Part shown: positions 17,265 to 29,863 of the stretch, piece by piece
Position numbering within the stretch: position 1 is the first letter of the stretch
Layout: each line of letters opens with the position of its first letter
NCBI GenBank assembly: GCA_963705885.1
Contig: OY970120.1
Coordinates: forward strand, 558,001-622,000
Length of the DNA: 64,000 nucleotides
Direction: 5' to 3'
DNA from: MFD01275-c22 sp963705885
Lineage (GTDB): Bacteria > Actinomycetota > Actinomycetes > JACCUZ01
The notes under the pieces: model-generated
Database searches by the model: none
Told to the model about the DNA's origin: nothing
The model's input: only the letters and a program-made list of their open reading frames with translations
Translations under genes and position numbers: made by a program

Positions 17265-18470
17265 TCAGCCGGCCGCGGGCTGACCGCGCCGCAGCGCCAC
17301 CGTCATCGCCTCGACGGCGAGCAGCGGCGCGACGTTGAGCTCGATCTGCTCCCGGGCGCGCAGGACCGCGTCGATCCGCCGCAGGGTCGTCTCGGGGGTC
17401 GAGCCGCGGGCGACGGAGGTGACCGTCTCGCGCATCTCGTCGTTGACGAGCTCGACCGACGAGCCGGCCTGCACGACCAGCACGTCGCGGTAGAACCCCG
17501 CCAGGTCGACCAGGGCCCGGTCGATGCCGTCACGCTTGGCACGCGTCGCACGCCGCTTCTGCTCTCCCTCGAGCTCCTTGAGCTGGGCCGCGGCGCCGGT
17601 CGGCTGGCGGGAGCCCGGCCCGACGCCGAGTGCGCGTTTCATGTCCTCGGTCTCGGTCGAGGCGAGGACGCCGGCGGTCTCGTTGGCCTCGTCGGTCGCC
17701 GCCTGCACGAGCTCGGCGGCCGCGCCGAGCGCCGCCGAGAGGTCCGAGAGGGTCTGCGGCAGGCGCATCACCTCGTGCCGCCGCAGCCGTGCCTGCTCGT
17801 CGGTCGCGAGACGCCGGGCGCGACCGATGTGCCCCTGCGCGGCCCGCGCGGCGAAGGCCGCCATCGCGGGGTCGACACCGTCGCGGCGGACCAGCACGTC
17901 GGCGACGGCCGCCGCCGGCGGCGTGCGCAGCGACAGGTGCCGGCACCGGGACCGGATCGTGGGCAGCACGTCGTCGACCGCCGGCGCGCACAGCAGCCAG
18001 ACGGTGCGCCGGGTCGGCTCCTCCACGGCCTTGAGCAACGCGTTGGCCGCGCTGTCGGTGAGCCGGTCGGCGTCCTCGACCACCATCACCTGCCAACGGC
18101 CGCCGGCAGGGTGTCGGGCCGCGCGGGCGACCAGCGACCGGGCGTCGTCGACGCCGATGGACAGCTTGCGGGTGTTGACGACCTGCACGTCGACGTGGTT
18201 GCCGCGGACCGCCGTCCGACACGCGTCACACCCGCCGCACCCGAGTCGTGGGCACTGCAGCGCGGCGGCGAAGGCCCGTGCGGCGGTCGACCGCCCCGAC
18301 CCCGGTGGCCCGGTGAACAGCCAGGCGTGCGTCATGCCGTCGCCCGCCTCGCCGCGCAGCCGGGCGTCCGCCGCGGTGACCGCGCGGACCAGCACATCGA
18401 CCGTACGGTCCTGCCCGACCAGGTCGGCCCACACGCCGGCGCCCACGCCCGGGCCGACGGTGACGGTCAT
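17265..18470 (-). CDS. holB: DNA polymerase III delta' subunit
   Basis: A 401-residue clamp-loader subunit. The N-terminal AAA-type region has a P-loop variant GPPGSGRST (Arg for Lys), a CPRLGCGGCDAC zinc motif, and the EDADRLTDSAANALLKAVEEP segment (Walker-B/sensor region) of the DnaX/HolB family. Loss of the P-loop Lys is expected for a non-hydrolysing delta' subunit. It overlaps the MFS-tmk gene by ATGA and is translated after it. Confidence 0.93.
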   Translation of the reverse strand: MTVTVGPGVGAGVWADLVGQDRTVDVLVRAVTAADARLRGEAGDGMTHAWLFTGPPGSGRSTAARAFAAALQCPRLGCGGCDACRTAVRGNHVDVQVVNTRKLSIGVDDARSLVARAARHPAGGRWQVMVVEDADRLTDSAANALLKAVEEPTRRTVWLLCAPAVDDVLPTIRSRCRHLSLRTPPAAAVADVLVRRDGVDPAMAAFAARAAQGHIGRARRLATDEQARLRRHEVMRLPQTLSDLSAALGAAAELVQAATDEANETAGVLASTETEDMKRALGVGPGSRQPTGAAAQLKELEGEQKRRATRAKRDGIDRALVDLAGFYRDVLVVQAGSSVELVNDEMRETVTSVARGSTPETTLRRIDAVLRAREQIELNVAPLLAVEAMTVALRRGQPAAG

Positions 18471-21040
18471 CGGTCGTCGCGGTCGCGGACCTGCGGCAGC
18501 TGCACGGTCCGGTCGTCGTCGTCGTCCCCCACCCCGAACAGCTCGTCGGTGAGGCTGAGCTCGCGGGTGGGCGGGTCGGCGGGCGGAGAGAGGGGCGCGG
18601 TCACGTCGCCCGGACCCGAGCCGTCGGACGGTCGCGGGTGTGGCGACCCCGCGCGCGCGGCGCGCTCCTCGTGCCGGCGACGGCGCCGTTCCTCCAGCTC
18701 CGAGGCCCGCTGGGCCTCGCGCTGGGCATCCTGCGCAGCCTGCTCGGCGGCCGCGGCGGCAGCCAGCCGGGCCTGCTCCTCGGCCTCGCGCTCGGCCTCG
18801 CGCCGCCGCTGCTCGAGAGCGGACTGCTCGTCCTCCCGTCGACGCGCCTCCTCCGCCGCCCGCGCCCGTGCCCTCTCCTCGGCGTCGGCCGCCGCCCGGG
18901 CCTCCTCGAGGAGCCGGGCGGCCTCGGCCACCCGCCGCTCCTCCTCCTGGAGCCGGCGGGCCTCGGCGAGCTCGGCCTGCTGGGTCGCGCTGAGCGGCAG
19001 CACCGGCGCGAGGCGGGCGCGCACCGCCTCGGTGACCTCGTCCGGCGGCCGGGTGGCGTCGACGACCACGTAGCGGGAGCCTCCGCGGCGGGCCAGGTCC
19101 AGGAACCGCTCGCGCACCCGCTCGTGGAACGCCAGCGGCTCGGACTCGAGCCGGTCGGGGGCGGTCACCCGACGCATGCCCTCGTCAGCGGGCAGGTCGA
19201 GCACGACGGTGAGGTCGGGGACCAGGCCGTCGGTCGCCCAGCGCGAGAGCTTGGCGACCTCGCCGGCCGCCAGCTCACGACCGGCGCCCTGGTAGGCGAC
19301 GGACGAGTCGATGTAGCGGTCGGTGATGACGATGTGCCCGAGGGCGAGAGCCGGCGCGACGACCTGGGCCACGTGCTCGGCCCGGTCGGCCGCGAACAGC
19401 AGCGCCTCGGCCCGCGGGGACAGCCCGTGCCGCTCCGGCTGCCGGCCGGAGTCGTCCGGTGCCGGGTGGTCGAGCAGCACCGAGCGCAGCCGTCGCCCGA
19501 CGTCCGTGCCGCCGGGCTCGTGGGTGACGATCACGTCGTGGCCGAGCGACTCGAGCCACGCCGCGAGGCGGCGGGCCTGGGTGGACTTGCCGGCTCCCTC
19601 ACCGCCCTCGAGCGCGATGAAGAAGCCCTGCCGCGGCCGGCCGCCGCGCAGGCCGACGGCCTCGTTGTGGAAGGCGGCCGCGAGGTCGGCGACGAGCGGC
19701 ACCCCGCGACGGTCGTCGAGCTGCCGGTAGGACACGAGGCCCAGCCCGGCCGCGAGCAGCCCGGCGAGCAGGAAGGTGATGGCCGCGCCGTTGTAGGTCA
19801 GCGACATGGCGTCGGTGACGGTGACCTCGTGCCGGCCGAACGCCGCGGCCAGCAGCGGCGCCACGGCGAGCACCGCCACCAGCACGACCCGCACCATCGT
19901 CTGGACGAACGCGAACGTGCGGCCGCGCAGGTCGTCGACGACCTCGAGCCCGAGCAGCGTGTAGCCCGTCACCCAGGCCACGCCGGCGAAGGCGCCCAGC
20001 ACCAGCGTGACGAGGACCGCGATCACCATGTTCGGGATCAGGGCGAGCAGTGCCAGCGAGCACCCCGCCGCGCCGATGCTCACGCCGAAGAGCCGACGCC
20101 GGCTGAAGTCGGGCAGCAGCCGCGGGCCGAGGAACATGCCCGAGGCGAGCCCGAGGAAGACCGTCCCGAACAGCAGGCCGTAGCCGGGGTCGCCGCCGCC
20201 GAGGTCGGTGACGAACGTCCGCGCCAGGCCGATCACCGCGCCGCCGGCAGCGAACGCGCCGAGCATGCCGACGACGAGCCCCCGGACCAGCGGGGTGCGG
20301 CCGACGTAGGTCCAGCCCTCGACGAGCGTGCGCCACACACCCGGCGTCTCGACGCCCGGCGCGGCCTTCTCCCGCGCGGGGATGTCGGTGAGCCGCACGA
20401 TGGTCAGCGCGCTCACGAGGAACGTGGCGGCGTTGACGATCAGCGCGAGCTCGGCCTGCTCGATCGAGGGCACCGGGTTGTCGAGGATGCCCGAGAGCAG
20501 CGCGAGGCCGGCGAACAGCGCGGCGGCCACCGGCGCCGAGCCGTAGGTCGTGAAGAGGCTGAGCTGGTTGGCCGTCTCGAGCCGCTCGCGCGGGACGAGG
20601 TTGGGGACCGTCGCCTCCTTGGCCGGGATCCACACCAGGCTCGCGACCTCGATGAGGAAGGTCGCGACGAACAGCCAGGTGAGGGTGCCGACCAGCGGGA
20701 TCGACAGGAACAGCCCGAAGCGCGCCAGGTCGCAGACCACCATCGTCCAGCGGCGGTCCAGCCGGTCGGCCACCACGCCCGCGAGCGGGCCGACCACGAT
20801 CGCCGGCGCGAGCCGGAGGATGAACACGCCGGCGATGGCCAGGTTGGCCGCGGCGTAGCCCTCGCTGGCCAGCCGCGGGGCCAGCGCCGTGAGGGCGAGC
20901 AGCCCCAGCCAGTCGCCCAGGCTCGACAGCGACAGTGCGGTCCACAGCCGGCGGAACGCCGAGATCCGCAGGACACCGCGGATGTCGTGGTCGGGGCTCA
21001 CCGGGACCGGGGACCGGTCGCCGACTCCCTGGGTGCTCAC
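18467..21040 (-). CDS. tmk: Bifunctional MFS transporter / dTMP kinase
   Basis: An 857-residue fusion. Residues 1-445 form an MFS-type membrane domain. Residues 470-680 are thymidylate kinase, with the P-loop EGGEGAGKST (478-487), HEPGGT and the DRYIDSSVAYQG motif. It makes dTDP from dTMP. After the kinase comes a ~120-residue Ala/Glu/Arg coiled coil and an acidic tail (GVGDDDDDRTVQLP). MFS-tmk fusions are known in actinobacteria; the coiled-coil tail is less usual. The GTG at 21040 was chosen because the upstream frame is low-complexity. The holB overlap is 4 bp. Confidence 0.9.
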   Translation of the reverse strand: MSTQGVGDRSPVPVSPDHDIRGVLRISAFRRLWTALSLSSLGDWLGLLALTALAPRLASEGYAAANLAIAGVFILRLAPAIVVGPLAGVVADRLDRRWTMVVCDLARFGLFLSIPLVGTLTWLFVATFLIEVASLVWIPAKEATVPNLVPRERLETANQLSLFTTYGSAPVAAALFAGLALLSGILDNPVPSIEQAELALIVNAATFLVSALTIVRLTDIPAREKAAPGVETPGVWRTLVEGWTYVGRTPLVRGLVVGMLGAFAAGGAVIGLARTFVTDLGGGDPGYGLLFGTVFLGLASGMFLGPRLLPDFSRRRLFGVSIGAAGCSLALLALIPNMVIAVLVTLVLGAFAGVAWVTGYTLLGLEVVDDLRGRTFAFVQTMVRVVLVAVLAVAPLLAAAFGRHEVTVTDAMSLTYNGAAITFLLAGLLAAGLGLVSYRQLDDRRGVPLVADLAAAFHNEAVGLRGGRPRQGFFIALEGGEGAGKSTQARRLAAWLESLGHDVIVTHEPGGTDVGRRLRSVLLDHPAPDDSGRQPERHGLSPRAEALLFAADRAEHVAQVVAPALALGHIVITDRYIDSSVAYQGAGRELAAGEVAKLSRWATDGLVPDLTVVLDLPADEGMRRVTAPDRLESEPLAFHERVRERFLDLARRGGSRYVVVDATRPPDEVTEAVRARLAPVLPLSATQQAELAEARRLQEEERRVAEAARLLEEARAAADAEERARARAAEEARRREDEQSALEQRRREAEREAEEQARLAAAAAAEQAAQDAQREAQRASELEERRRRRHEERAARAGSPHPRPSDGSGPGDVTAPLSPPADPPTRELSLTDELFGVGDDDDDRTVQLPQVRDRDDR

Positions 21041-21074
21041 CGGGCCAGGGTATCCAGGACCCCGGACGCGCCCG

Positions 21075-23828
<2,754 letters not shown>

Positions 23829-23966
23829 GTCCCTGCCTGTCCTGTCGTCCGAGCCGGCTCCGCGCCGGGCCTGCCGTCCTGCGGTTCGCGCGCCCAATAT
23901 GCCAACCGCTGTCAAGCCGATGGTGTCACCCGCCGCGGCGACGGGCTGTGGGGTGCGGCGAAGGGG

Positions 23967-26308
23967 TCAGGCCTGGGGGACGCCGGTCTCGGCCCTCTCC
24001 TCGGCGACGGCGATGCTCTTGCGCTTGGAGAAGACCACGGCTCCGACGATGACGGCGGCCGCGACCAGCGCGACCGAGATCCGCAGGCCGGTGTTCGCGT
24101 CGCCGCCGACCGAGAGGTCCACGACGGCCGGGGCGATGAGCAGCGAGACGAGGTTCATCACCTTGATCAGCGGGTTGATGGCCGGGCCGGCGGTGTCCTT
24201 GAACGGGTCGCCGACGGTGTCGCCGATGATCGTGGCCTCGTGCGACGCCGAGCCCTTCCCGCCGTACGCACCGTCCTCGACCATCTTCTTCGCGTTGTCC
24301 CAGGCACCACCGGAGTTGGCGAGCAGGATCGCCATGAGGGTGCCCGTGGCGATGGCGCCGGCCAGGTAGGAGCCCAGCGCCCCCACCCCGAGGCCGAAGC
24401 CGACAGCGATCGGGGCGAGCACGGCGAGCAGGCCGGGGGTGGCGAGCTCGCGCAGCGAGTCGCGGGTGCAGATGTCGACGACCTTGGCGTACTCCGGCTT
24501 GCCGGTGCCCTCCATGATCCCCGGGATCTCGCGGAACTGGCGGCGCACCTCGAACACGATGGCGCCGGCCGCGCGGGTGACCGCGTTGATCGCGAGGCTG
24601 GAGAACATGAAGACCACCGAGGCGCCGATGATCAGGCCGACCAGGTTCTTGGGGTCCGACACGTTCAGGACGCCGGTGTACTCCAGGTTGCGCACGGTGT
24701 CGTCGAGCACGGCGCCGGTGTCGGCGACGGCGGTCTTGACCGAGTCGGTGAACGCGCCGAAGAGCGCGGTCGCGGCGAGCACGGCCGTCGAGATCGCGAT
24801 GCCCTTGGTGATGGCCTTGGTCGTGTTGCCGACCGCGTCGAGGTCGGTGAGCACGCGAGCGCCCGCCTCGTCGATGTCGCCGGACATCTCGGCGATGCCC
24901 TGCGCGTTGTCCGAGATCGGACCGAAGGTGTCCATCGCGACGATGACACCGACCGTGGTCAGCAGCCCGGTACCCGCCAGGGCCACGCAGAACAGGCCGA
25001 GCAGGACGGAGCCGCCACCGAGCAGGTAGGCCCCGAACACGCTCGCGCCGATCAGCAGCGCGGTGTAGACGGCCGACTCGAGGCCGACGGTGAAGCCGGA
25101 GAGGATGACGGTCGCCGGGCCGGTCAGGGACGTGCGGACGATGTCCTGGACCGGGCGGCGCGCGCTCTCGGTGAAGTAGCCGGTGAGCAGCTGGATCAGC
25201 GAGGCGAGCGCGATGCCGATGACGACGGCGCCGATGGCGAGGAGCCGGGGGTCGCGGTCGCCCGCGTCCTCGACGATCTCGGTCGGGATCGCCGGCCAGC
25301 TCGGAGAGGGAGCCGGGCAGGTAGAGCGAACGCCGCCACGGCGCACAGAACCGCCGAGATGCCGGCCGAGGTGAAGAAGGCGCGGTTGATCGCCTGCATG
25401 CCGCCCTTGTCGCTCGGGCGCAGGCGGGTCAGGAAGACGCCGATGATCGCGGTGACGACGCCGATCGCGGGGACGATCAGCGGGAAGATCAGCCCCTCCT
25501 CGCCGAACGCCGCCTTGCCGAGGATCAGGGCCGCGACGAGCATCACGGCGTAGGACTCGAACAGGTCGGCGGCCATGCCGGCGCAGTCGCCGACGTTGTC
25601 GCCCACGTTGTCGGCGATGGTCGCCGCGTTGCGCGGGTCGTCCTCGGGGATGTTCTTCTCGACCTTGCCGACGAGGTCGGCGCCGACGTCGGCGGCCTTG
25701 GTGAAGATGCCGCCGCCGACCCGGATGAACATCGCGAGCAGCGCCGCGCCGAAGCCGAAGCCCTCGAGGACCGTCGGGGCGTCGCCCTCGTAGATGATCA
25801 CGACGGTCGCGGCGCCCAGCAGACCGAGCCCGACGGTGAGGAAGCCGACCACGCCGCCGGTGCGGAACGCGATCTGCATCGCGGTCGCGGCCCCGCCGGC
25901 CTCACGGGCAGCCGCCGCGACGCGGACGTTCGCGCGCGTCGCGAGCCCCATGCCCGCGTAGGCGATGAAGGAGGAGAACGCGGCACCGACGAGGAAGAAC
26001 ACGGAGCGGCCGACGCGGATCGAGGTGTCGTCGGCCGGCAGCAGCGTGAGGAGGACCAGTGCCAGCACGGCGAAAGCCGCCAGCGTCTTGAACTGGCGGG
26101 TGAGGAACGCGGACGCGCCCTCCTGCACGGCGGCTGCGATGCTCTGCATCCGCTCGGTGCCCTGCCCGGCAGCCAGCACGTTGTTACGGAGGCCGACGGC
26201 GAAGCCCAGGGCCACGAGGGCGATGGCCGCCACGACGACGACATAGGTGATGTTGGCACCGCTCAGATCGAGCGACTCGCCGCTGGCGGCAAGGGTGAGC
26301 CCCGACAT
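23967..26308 (-). pseudogene. hppA: K+-independent H+-translocating membrane pyrophosphatase, reading frame broken twice
   Basis: A proton pump driven by PPi hydrolysis, about 780 residues if repaired. The N-terminal frame runs to about 25325 and has DVGADLVGKVE and DNVGDNVGD, which bind Mg-PPi. The C-terminal frame covers 23967 to about 25292 and has GNTTKA, whose Lys marks the K+-independent class. Between them about ten codons of a third frame read YLPGSLSELA, which fits the family. Two extra bases (near 25324 and 25293) would explain this. ATG 26308 has AAGGAGG just upstream. Either a recent pseudogene or sequence error; all catalytic motifs survive. Confidence 0.85.
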
Positions 26309-26468
26309 TCGTCCTCCTTGACGGGGGTGCGGCCCCACGGCGGGGCAGCACCCGGACACGGTCGTGCGCACGAGGAGAGATCCCCGGCCGGACTGGGACA
26401 GCGTTCAGACACGGCACAGTCGACCCGGCGCGGGCGGAGTCTACGCAGGCGGCTGCGGGGACGACAAA

Positions 26469-26484
26469 GCCGCCCCGAGGCGGC
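26469..26484 (-). terminator. Rho-independent terminator of the bldG-apgA operon
   Basis: Read on the minus strand, GCCGCC-TCGG-GGCGGC is followed directly by TTTGT. It lies 32 nt after the apgA stop. The rest of the 207-nt gap to hppA shows only the hppA ribosome site. Confidence 0.7.
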
Positions 26485-26515
26485 CGGGACGTGCAGGCCC
26501 GGGCTCAACCCGCCG

Positions 26516-26992
26516 TCAGGCCGGCGTGACGGGCCACGACATGCGCACCACGGCGCCCTGCCCGGCCACCTGCTCGACCGACACGTCGTCGACGAGGCCG
26601 CTGATCACGGCAAGGCCCACGCCGGACGGCACGGCGTCGAGGTCGAGGTCCAGGTCCGCGGACTCGGCGAGCCCCTGCAGCTCCACGTCGTCGTCCTGGC
26701 CCTCGTCGCCGGGCGCCTCGTCGGTCACCGCCACCCGGAAGACGTCGGGGTCGTCGACGAGGGTCACGGTCACCGGCCGGTCGGGGCAGTGGCGCAGGTG
26801 CAGGTGCACGGCCCGGGAGCAGGCCTCGCCGACCGCCAGCCGCACCTCGTCGAGCACCGCCTCGTCGACACCGGAGCGGCGGGCGACAGCCGCAGCGACG
26901 AGCCGGGCGGTGCGCACGTGCGCCGGAAGCGCGGTGAAGCTGAGCTCGACCTTGGCCACGACGTCCTTCCTGGACCGGCTCGTCAGGGTCAT
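26516..26992 (-). CDS. apgA: Anti-sigma-factor-type ATP-binding protein (RsbW/ApgA-like)
   Basis: A 158-residue GHKL-fold protein overlapping bldG by ATGA. The position (directly after bldG) and the motif VRLAVGEACSRAV match ApgA of Streptomyces as I recall it. The N-box asparagine of active RsbW kinases (ExxxN) is replaced here by Arg (EACSR), and the G-box is VPSGVGLAVI. Kinase activity is therefore doubtful and the protein may act as a binding partner only. A Rho-independent terminator follows. Confidence 0.82.
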   Translation of the reverse strand: MTLTSRSRKDVVAKVELSFTALPAHVRTARLVAAAVARRSGVDEAVLDEVRLAVGEACSRAVHLHLRHCPDRPVTVTLVDDPDVFRVAVTDEAPGDEGQDDDVELQGLAESADLDLDLDAVPSGVGLAVISGLVDDVSVEQVAGQGAVVRMSWPVTPA

Positions 26993-27330
26993 TCGGTGGC
27001 GCTGACCGCCTCGTCGACCGAGGAGTGGATCGGGAACACCTTGGTGAGCCCGGTGATGCGGAAGATCTTGAGGATGCGCTCCTGGGTGCAGACCAGCCGC
27101 AGCGAGCCGTCGTGGGCGCGGACCCGCTTGAGGCCGCCGACCAGGACGCCGAGCCCGGTGGAGTCCAGGAAGTCGACCCGCTCCATGTCGACGACGAGGT
27201 GGTACTTGCCGTCGGCGACCAGGTCGACGAGCTGCTCGCGCAGCCGGGGGGCGGTGTAGACGTCGATCTCGCCGCCCACCTCGACGATGGTGCGGTCGCC
27301 CTCGGTACGGGTCGAGAGAGAGAGGTCCAC
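26989..27330 (-). CDS. bldG: BldG-type STAS anti-sigma factor antagonist
   Basis: A 113-residue STAS protein, the same length as Streptomyces BldG. The phosphoacceptor region reads VDFLDSTGLGVLVGG, with the conserved Ser in DST, and the C-terminus GLTKVFPIH is characteristic. BldG is phosphorylated and dephosphorylated to release sigma factors (stress and development) from anti-sigma partners. The GTG at 27330 has GGAGG 5 nt upstream. It is divergent from the helicase gene, as in Streptomyces, and heads a two-gene operon with apgA. Confidence 0.92.
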   Translation of the reverse strand: MDLSLSTRTEGDRTIVEVGGEIDVYTAPRLREQLVDLVADGKYHLVVDMERVDFLDSTGLGVLVGGLKRVRAHDGSLRLVCTQERILKIFRITGLTKVFPIHSSVDEAVSATE

Positions 27331-27440
27331 GAGTCCTCCTGCAGAGAAGCGGTGATCGTGCGCGTCCACGGACTGTCCCCGTCGACCGGTCGCATTCAAC
27401 CACCTCGGCCCGTGTCCGCACCCGGTGGCACACTCGCAGC

Positions 27441-29816
27441 GTGCCGCAGCCCGACGCCCCACCGGCTCCGGCGACCCCGGCCGGTCAGGCCGACCGGCGG
27501 CTCGCCGGGCTGCTGGCCGCGGCGGGGCGCCGTGAGCGGGTGACCCACGTCGAGCGGGTCCCGGCCCGCCCCGGGCTGCGCGCCGACTGGCCCGCCTGGG
27601 CGCACCCGCAGCTCGTCGAGGCGCTGCGGGCGGCCGGGGTCACCGCGCCCTGGTCCCACCAGGTCGAGGCGGCCGGGCTCGCCCGGTCGGGCCGGTCGAC
27701 CGTCGTGGCGACGGGCACGGCGTCGGGCAAGTCGCTGTGCTACCTGCTTCCGGCGCTGTCCGCGGTCCTCGAGGGCGAGGGCCGCCCGGTGGGCGGCACC
27801 CCCACGACGCTCTACCTGTCCCCCACCAAGGCGCTCGCCGCCGACCAGCTGCGCGCCCTGGGCGCGCTGGGGCTCCCCGAGGTCCGGGCGGCCGCGTTCG
27901 ACGGCGACACCCCGACCGAGTCCCGCGACTGGGTCCGGCGCCACGCGTCGTACGTCCTCACCAACCCCGACATGCTCCACCGGTCACTGCTGCCCGGCCA
28001 CGCCCGCTGGGCGCGCTTCCTGCGCGACCTGCAGTTCGTGGTCGTCGACGAGTGCCACCGCTACCGCGGCGTGTTCGGGTCGCACGTCGCGTCCGTGCTG
28101 CGGCGCCTGCAGCGGGTCTGCGCGCACTACGGCAGCGCGCCGACCTTCGTGCTCGCGTCGGCGACGGTGTCCGAGCCGGAGGTGTCGGGTGCGCGGCTCG
28201 TCGGTCACGAGGTCGTGCCGGTGACGACCGACGGCTCGCCGCGGGGTGAGCTGCTGTTCGTGCTGTGGGAGCCGCCGCTGACCGACCTCGCGGGTGAGCA
28301 CGCGGCGCCGGTCCGCCGGTCGGCGACGGCCGAGGTCGCCGACCTGCTGACCGACCTCGTCGTCGACGGCGTGCGCACCGTCGCGTTCGTGCGGTCGCGG
28401 CGGGCGGCCGAGACCGTCGCGCTCACCGCCCGGCGGCTGCTGACCGAGGTGGACCCCGGCCTGGTCGGCCGGGTGGCGGCCTACCGCGCCGGCTACCTGC
28501 CCGAGGAGCGGCGGGCGCTCGAGGCCGACCTGCAGTCGGGCCGGCTGCTCGGGGTCGCCTCGACCTCTGCGCTCGAGCTCGGCGTCGACGTGGCGGGGCT
28601 CGACGCGGTGCTGCTCGCCGGCTACCCCGGGACGCGGGCGTCGCTGTGGCAGCAGGCGGGCCGGGCGGGCCGCACCGGGCAGGACGCGCTCGCGGTGCTG
28701 GTCGCACGCGACGACCCGCTCGACACCTACCTCACCCACCATCCCGAGGCGCTGTTCGGCCGCCCGGTCGAGACGACCGTCCTCGACCCCGGCAACCCGC
28801 ACGTCCTCGCCCCGCACCTGTGCGCGGCGGCCGCCGAGCTGCCGCTGACCGACGACGAGCTCGGCGCGTTCGGGCCGCACGCCGCCGAGGTGGCCGAGCA
28901 CCTCGTCGAGCGCGGACTGCTGCGGCGACGGTCGACCGGCCTGTTCTGGACCCGTCCCGAGCGGGCCGCGGACCTCGCGGACATCCGCGGCACCGGGGGC
29001 CGGCCGGTCGGGCTGGTCGAGGAGGCGACCGGCCGCCTGCTCGGCACCGTCGACGGCGGGGCGGCGCACACGACGGTGCACGCAGGCGCGGTCTACGTGC
29101 ACCAGGGCGAGACCTACCTCGTCTCCTCGCTCGACCTCGAGGAGCAGGTGGCGATGCTCTCCCCCGCGGTGCCCGACTGGACGACGGTCGCCCGCGACGT
29201 CACCGACATCGAGGTCGTCGAGACCGAGGCGACGCGCGAGTGGGAGCACGTGACGTTGTCCTTCGGCACCGTGCAGGTGACCAACCAGGTCGTGTCGTTC
29301 CTGCGGCGCCGCCTCGTCACCGGCGAGGTGCTCGGCGAGGAGCCGCTGGACCTCCCGCCCCGGCACCTGCGCACCCGCGCCGTGTGGTGGACGGTCGACG
29401 ACGACGGCCTCGCCCGGGCCGGCCTCGCCGCGCCCGAGGTGCCGGGGGCCGCCCATGCCGCCGAGCACGCCTCGATCGGCCTCCTGCCGCTGTTCGCGAC
29501 CTGCGACCGCTGGGACATCGGCGGCGTCTCGACCGCGCACCACGCCGACACCGGCCGCATGACGGTCTTCGTCTACGACGGGCACCCGGGCGGGGCCGGG
29601 TTCGCCGAGCGGGGCCACACCGCGGCGCGGGAGTGGCTCACGGCGACCCGCGACGCGATCGCGTCCTGCGAGTGCCTCGAGGGCTGCCCGTCCTGCGTGC
29701 AGTCGCCCAAGTGCGGCAACGGCAACGACCCGCTGGACAAGTCGGGCGCCGTGCGCCTGCTCGACGTCGTGCTGGGCGGGCGTCGCGCGCACGACGACGA
29801 GGTTGTGCGCGCATAA
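27441..29816 (+). CDS. DEAD/DEAH-box helicase with DUF1998 C-terminus (MrfA/YprA-like)
   Basis: A 791-residue SF2 helicase. Motif I is ATGTASGKS, motif II DECH (VVVDECHRYRG), motif III ASAT, and motif VI QQAGRAGR. The C-terminal DUF1998 region holds the zinc-binding cysteines in SCECLEGCPSCVQSPKCG. Bacillus MrfA, which has this architecture, acts in repair of mitomycin C damage, so a DNA-repair role is likely. The start is a GTG at 27441, 110 nt from divergent bldG. Confidence 0.92.
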   Translation: MPQPDAPPAPATPAGQADRRLAGLLAAAGRRERVTHVERVPARPGLRADWPAWAHPQLVEALRAAGVTAPWSHQVEAAGLARSGRSTVVATGTASGKSLCYLLPALSAVLEGEGRPVGGTPTTLYLSPTKALAADQLRALGALGLPEVRAAAFDGDTPTESRDWVRRHASYVLTNPDMLHRSLLPGHARWARFLRDLQFVVVDECHRYRGVFGSHVASVLRRLQRVCAHYGSAPTFVLASATVSEPEVSGARLVGHEVVPVTTDGSPRGELLFVLWEPPLTDLAGEHAAPVRRSATAEVADLLTDLVVDGVRTVAFVRSRRAAETVALTARRLLTEVDPGLVGRVAAYRAGYLPEERRALEADLQSGRLLGVASTSALELGVDVAGLDAVLLAGYPGTRASLWQQAGRAGRTGQDALAVLVARDDPLDTYLTHHPEALFGRPVETTVLDPGNPHVLAPHLCAAAAELPLTDDELGAFGPHAAEVAEHLVERGLLRRRSTGLFWTRPERAADLADIRGTGGRPVGLVEEATGRLLGTVDGGAAHTTVHAGAVYVHQGETYLVSSLDLEEQVAMLSPAVPDWTTVARDVTDIEVVETEATREWEHVTLSFGTVQVTNQVVSFLRRRLVTGEVLGEEPLDLPPRHLRTRAVWWTVDDDGLARAGLAAPEVPGAAHAAEHASIGLLPLFATCDRWDIGGVSTAHHADTGRMTVFVYDGHPGGAGFAERGHTAAREWLTATRDAIASCECLEGCPSCVQSPKCGNGNDPLDKSGAVRLLDVVLGGRRAHDDEVVRA

Positions 29817-29863
29817 CCCGCGCCCGGACGGGGCAGGAGCCCCGCAGCGAAGGGAGATCAACC

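Noticed and set aside
23910..23915. TTGACA as a -35 box for topA
   Set aside because: No -10-like hexamer lies 16-19 nt on; the AT-rich ATATTG is only about 10 nt away.
28646..29863. Upstream in-frame extension of the small membrane protein into the helicase gene
   Set aside because: The extension lies in another frame of the helicase and is Arg-rich; a strong ribosome site supports ATG 29864.
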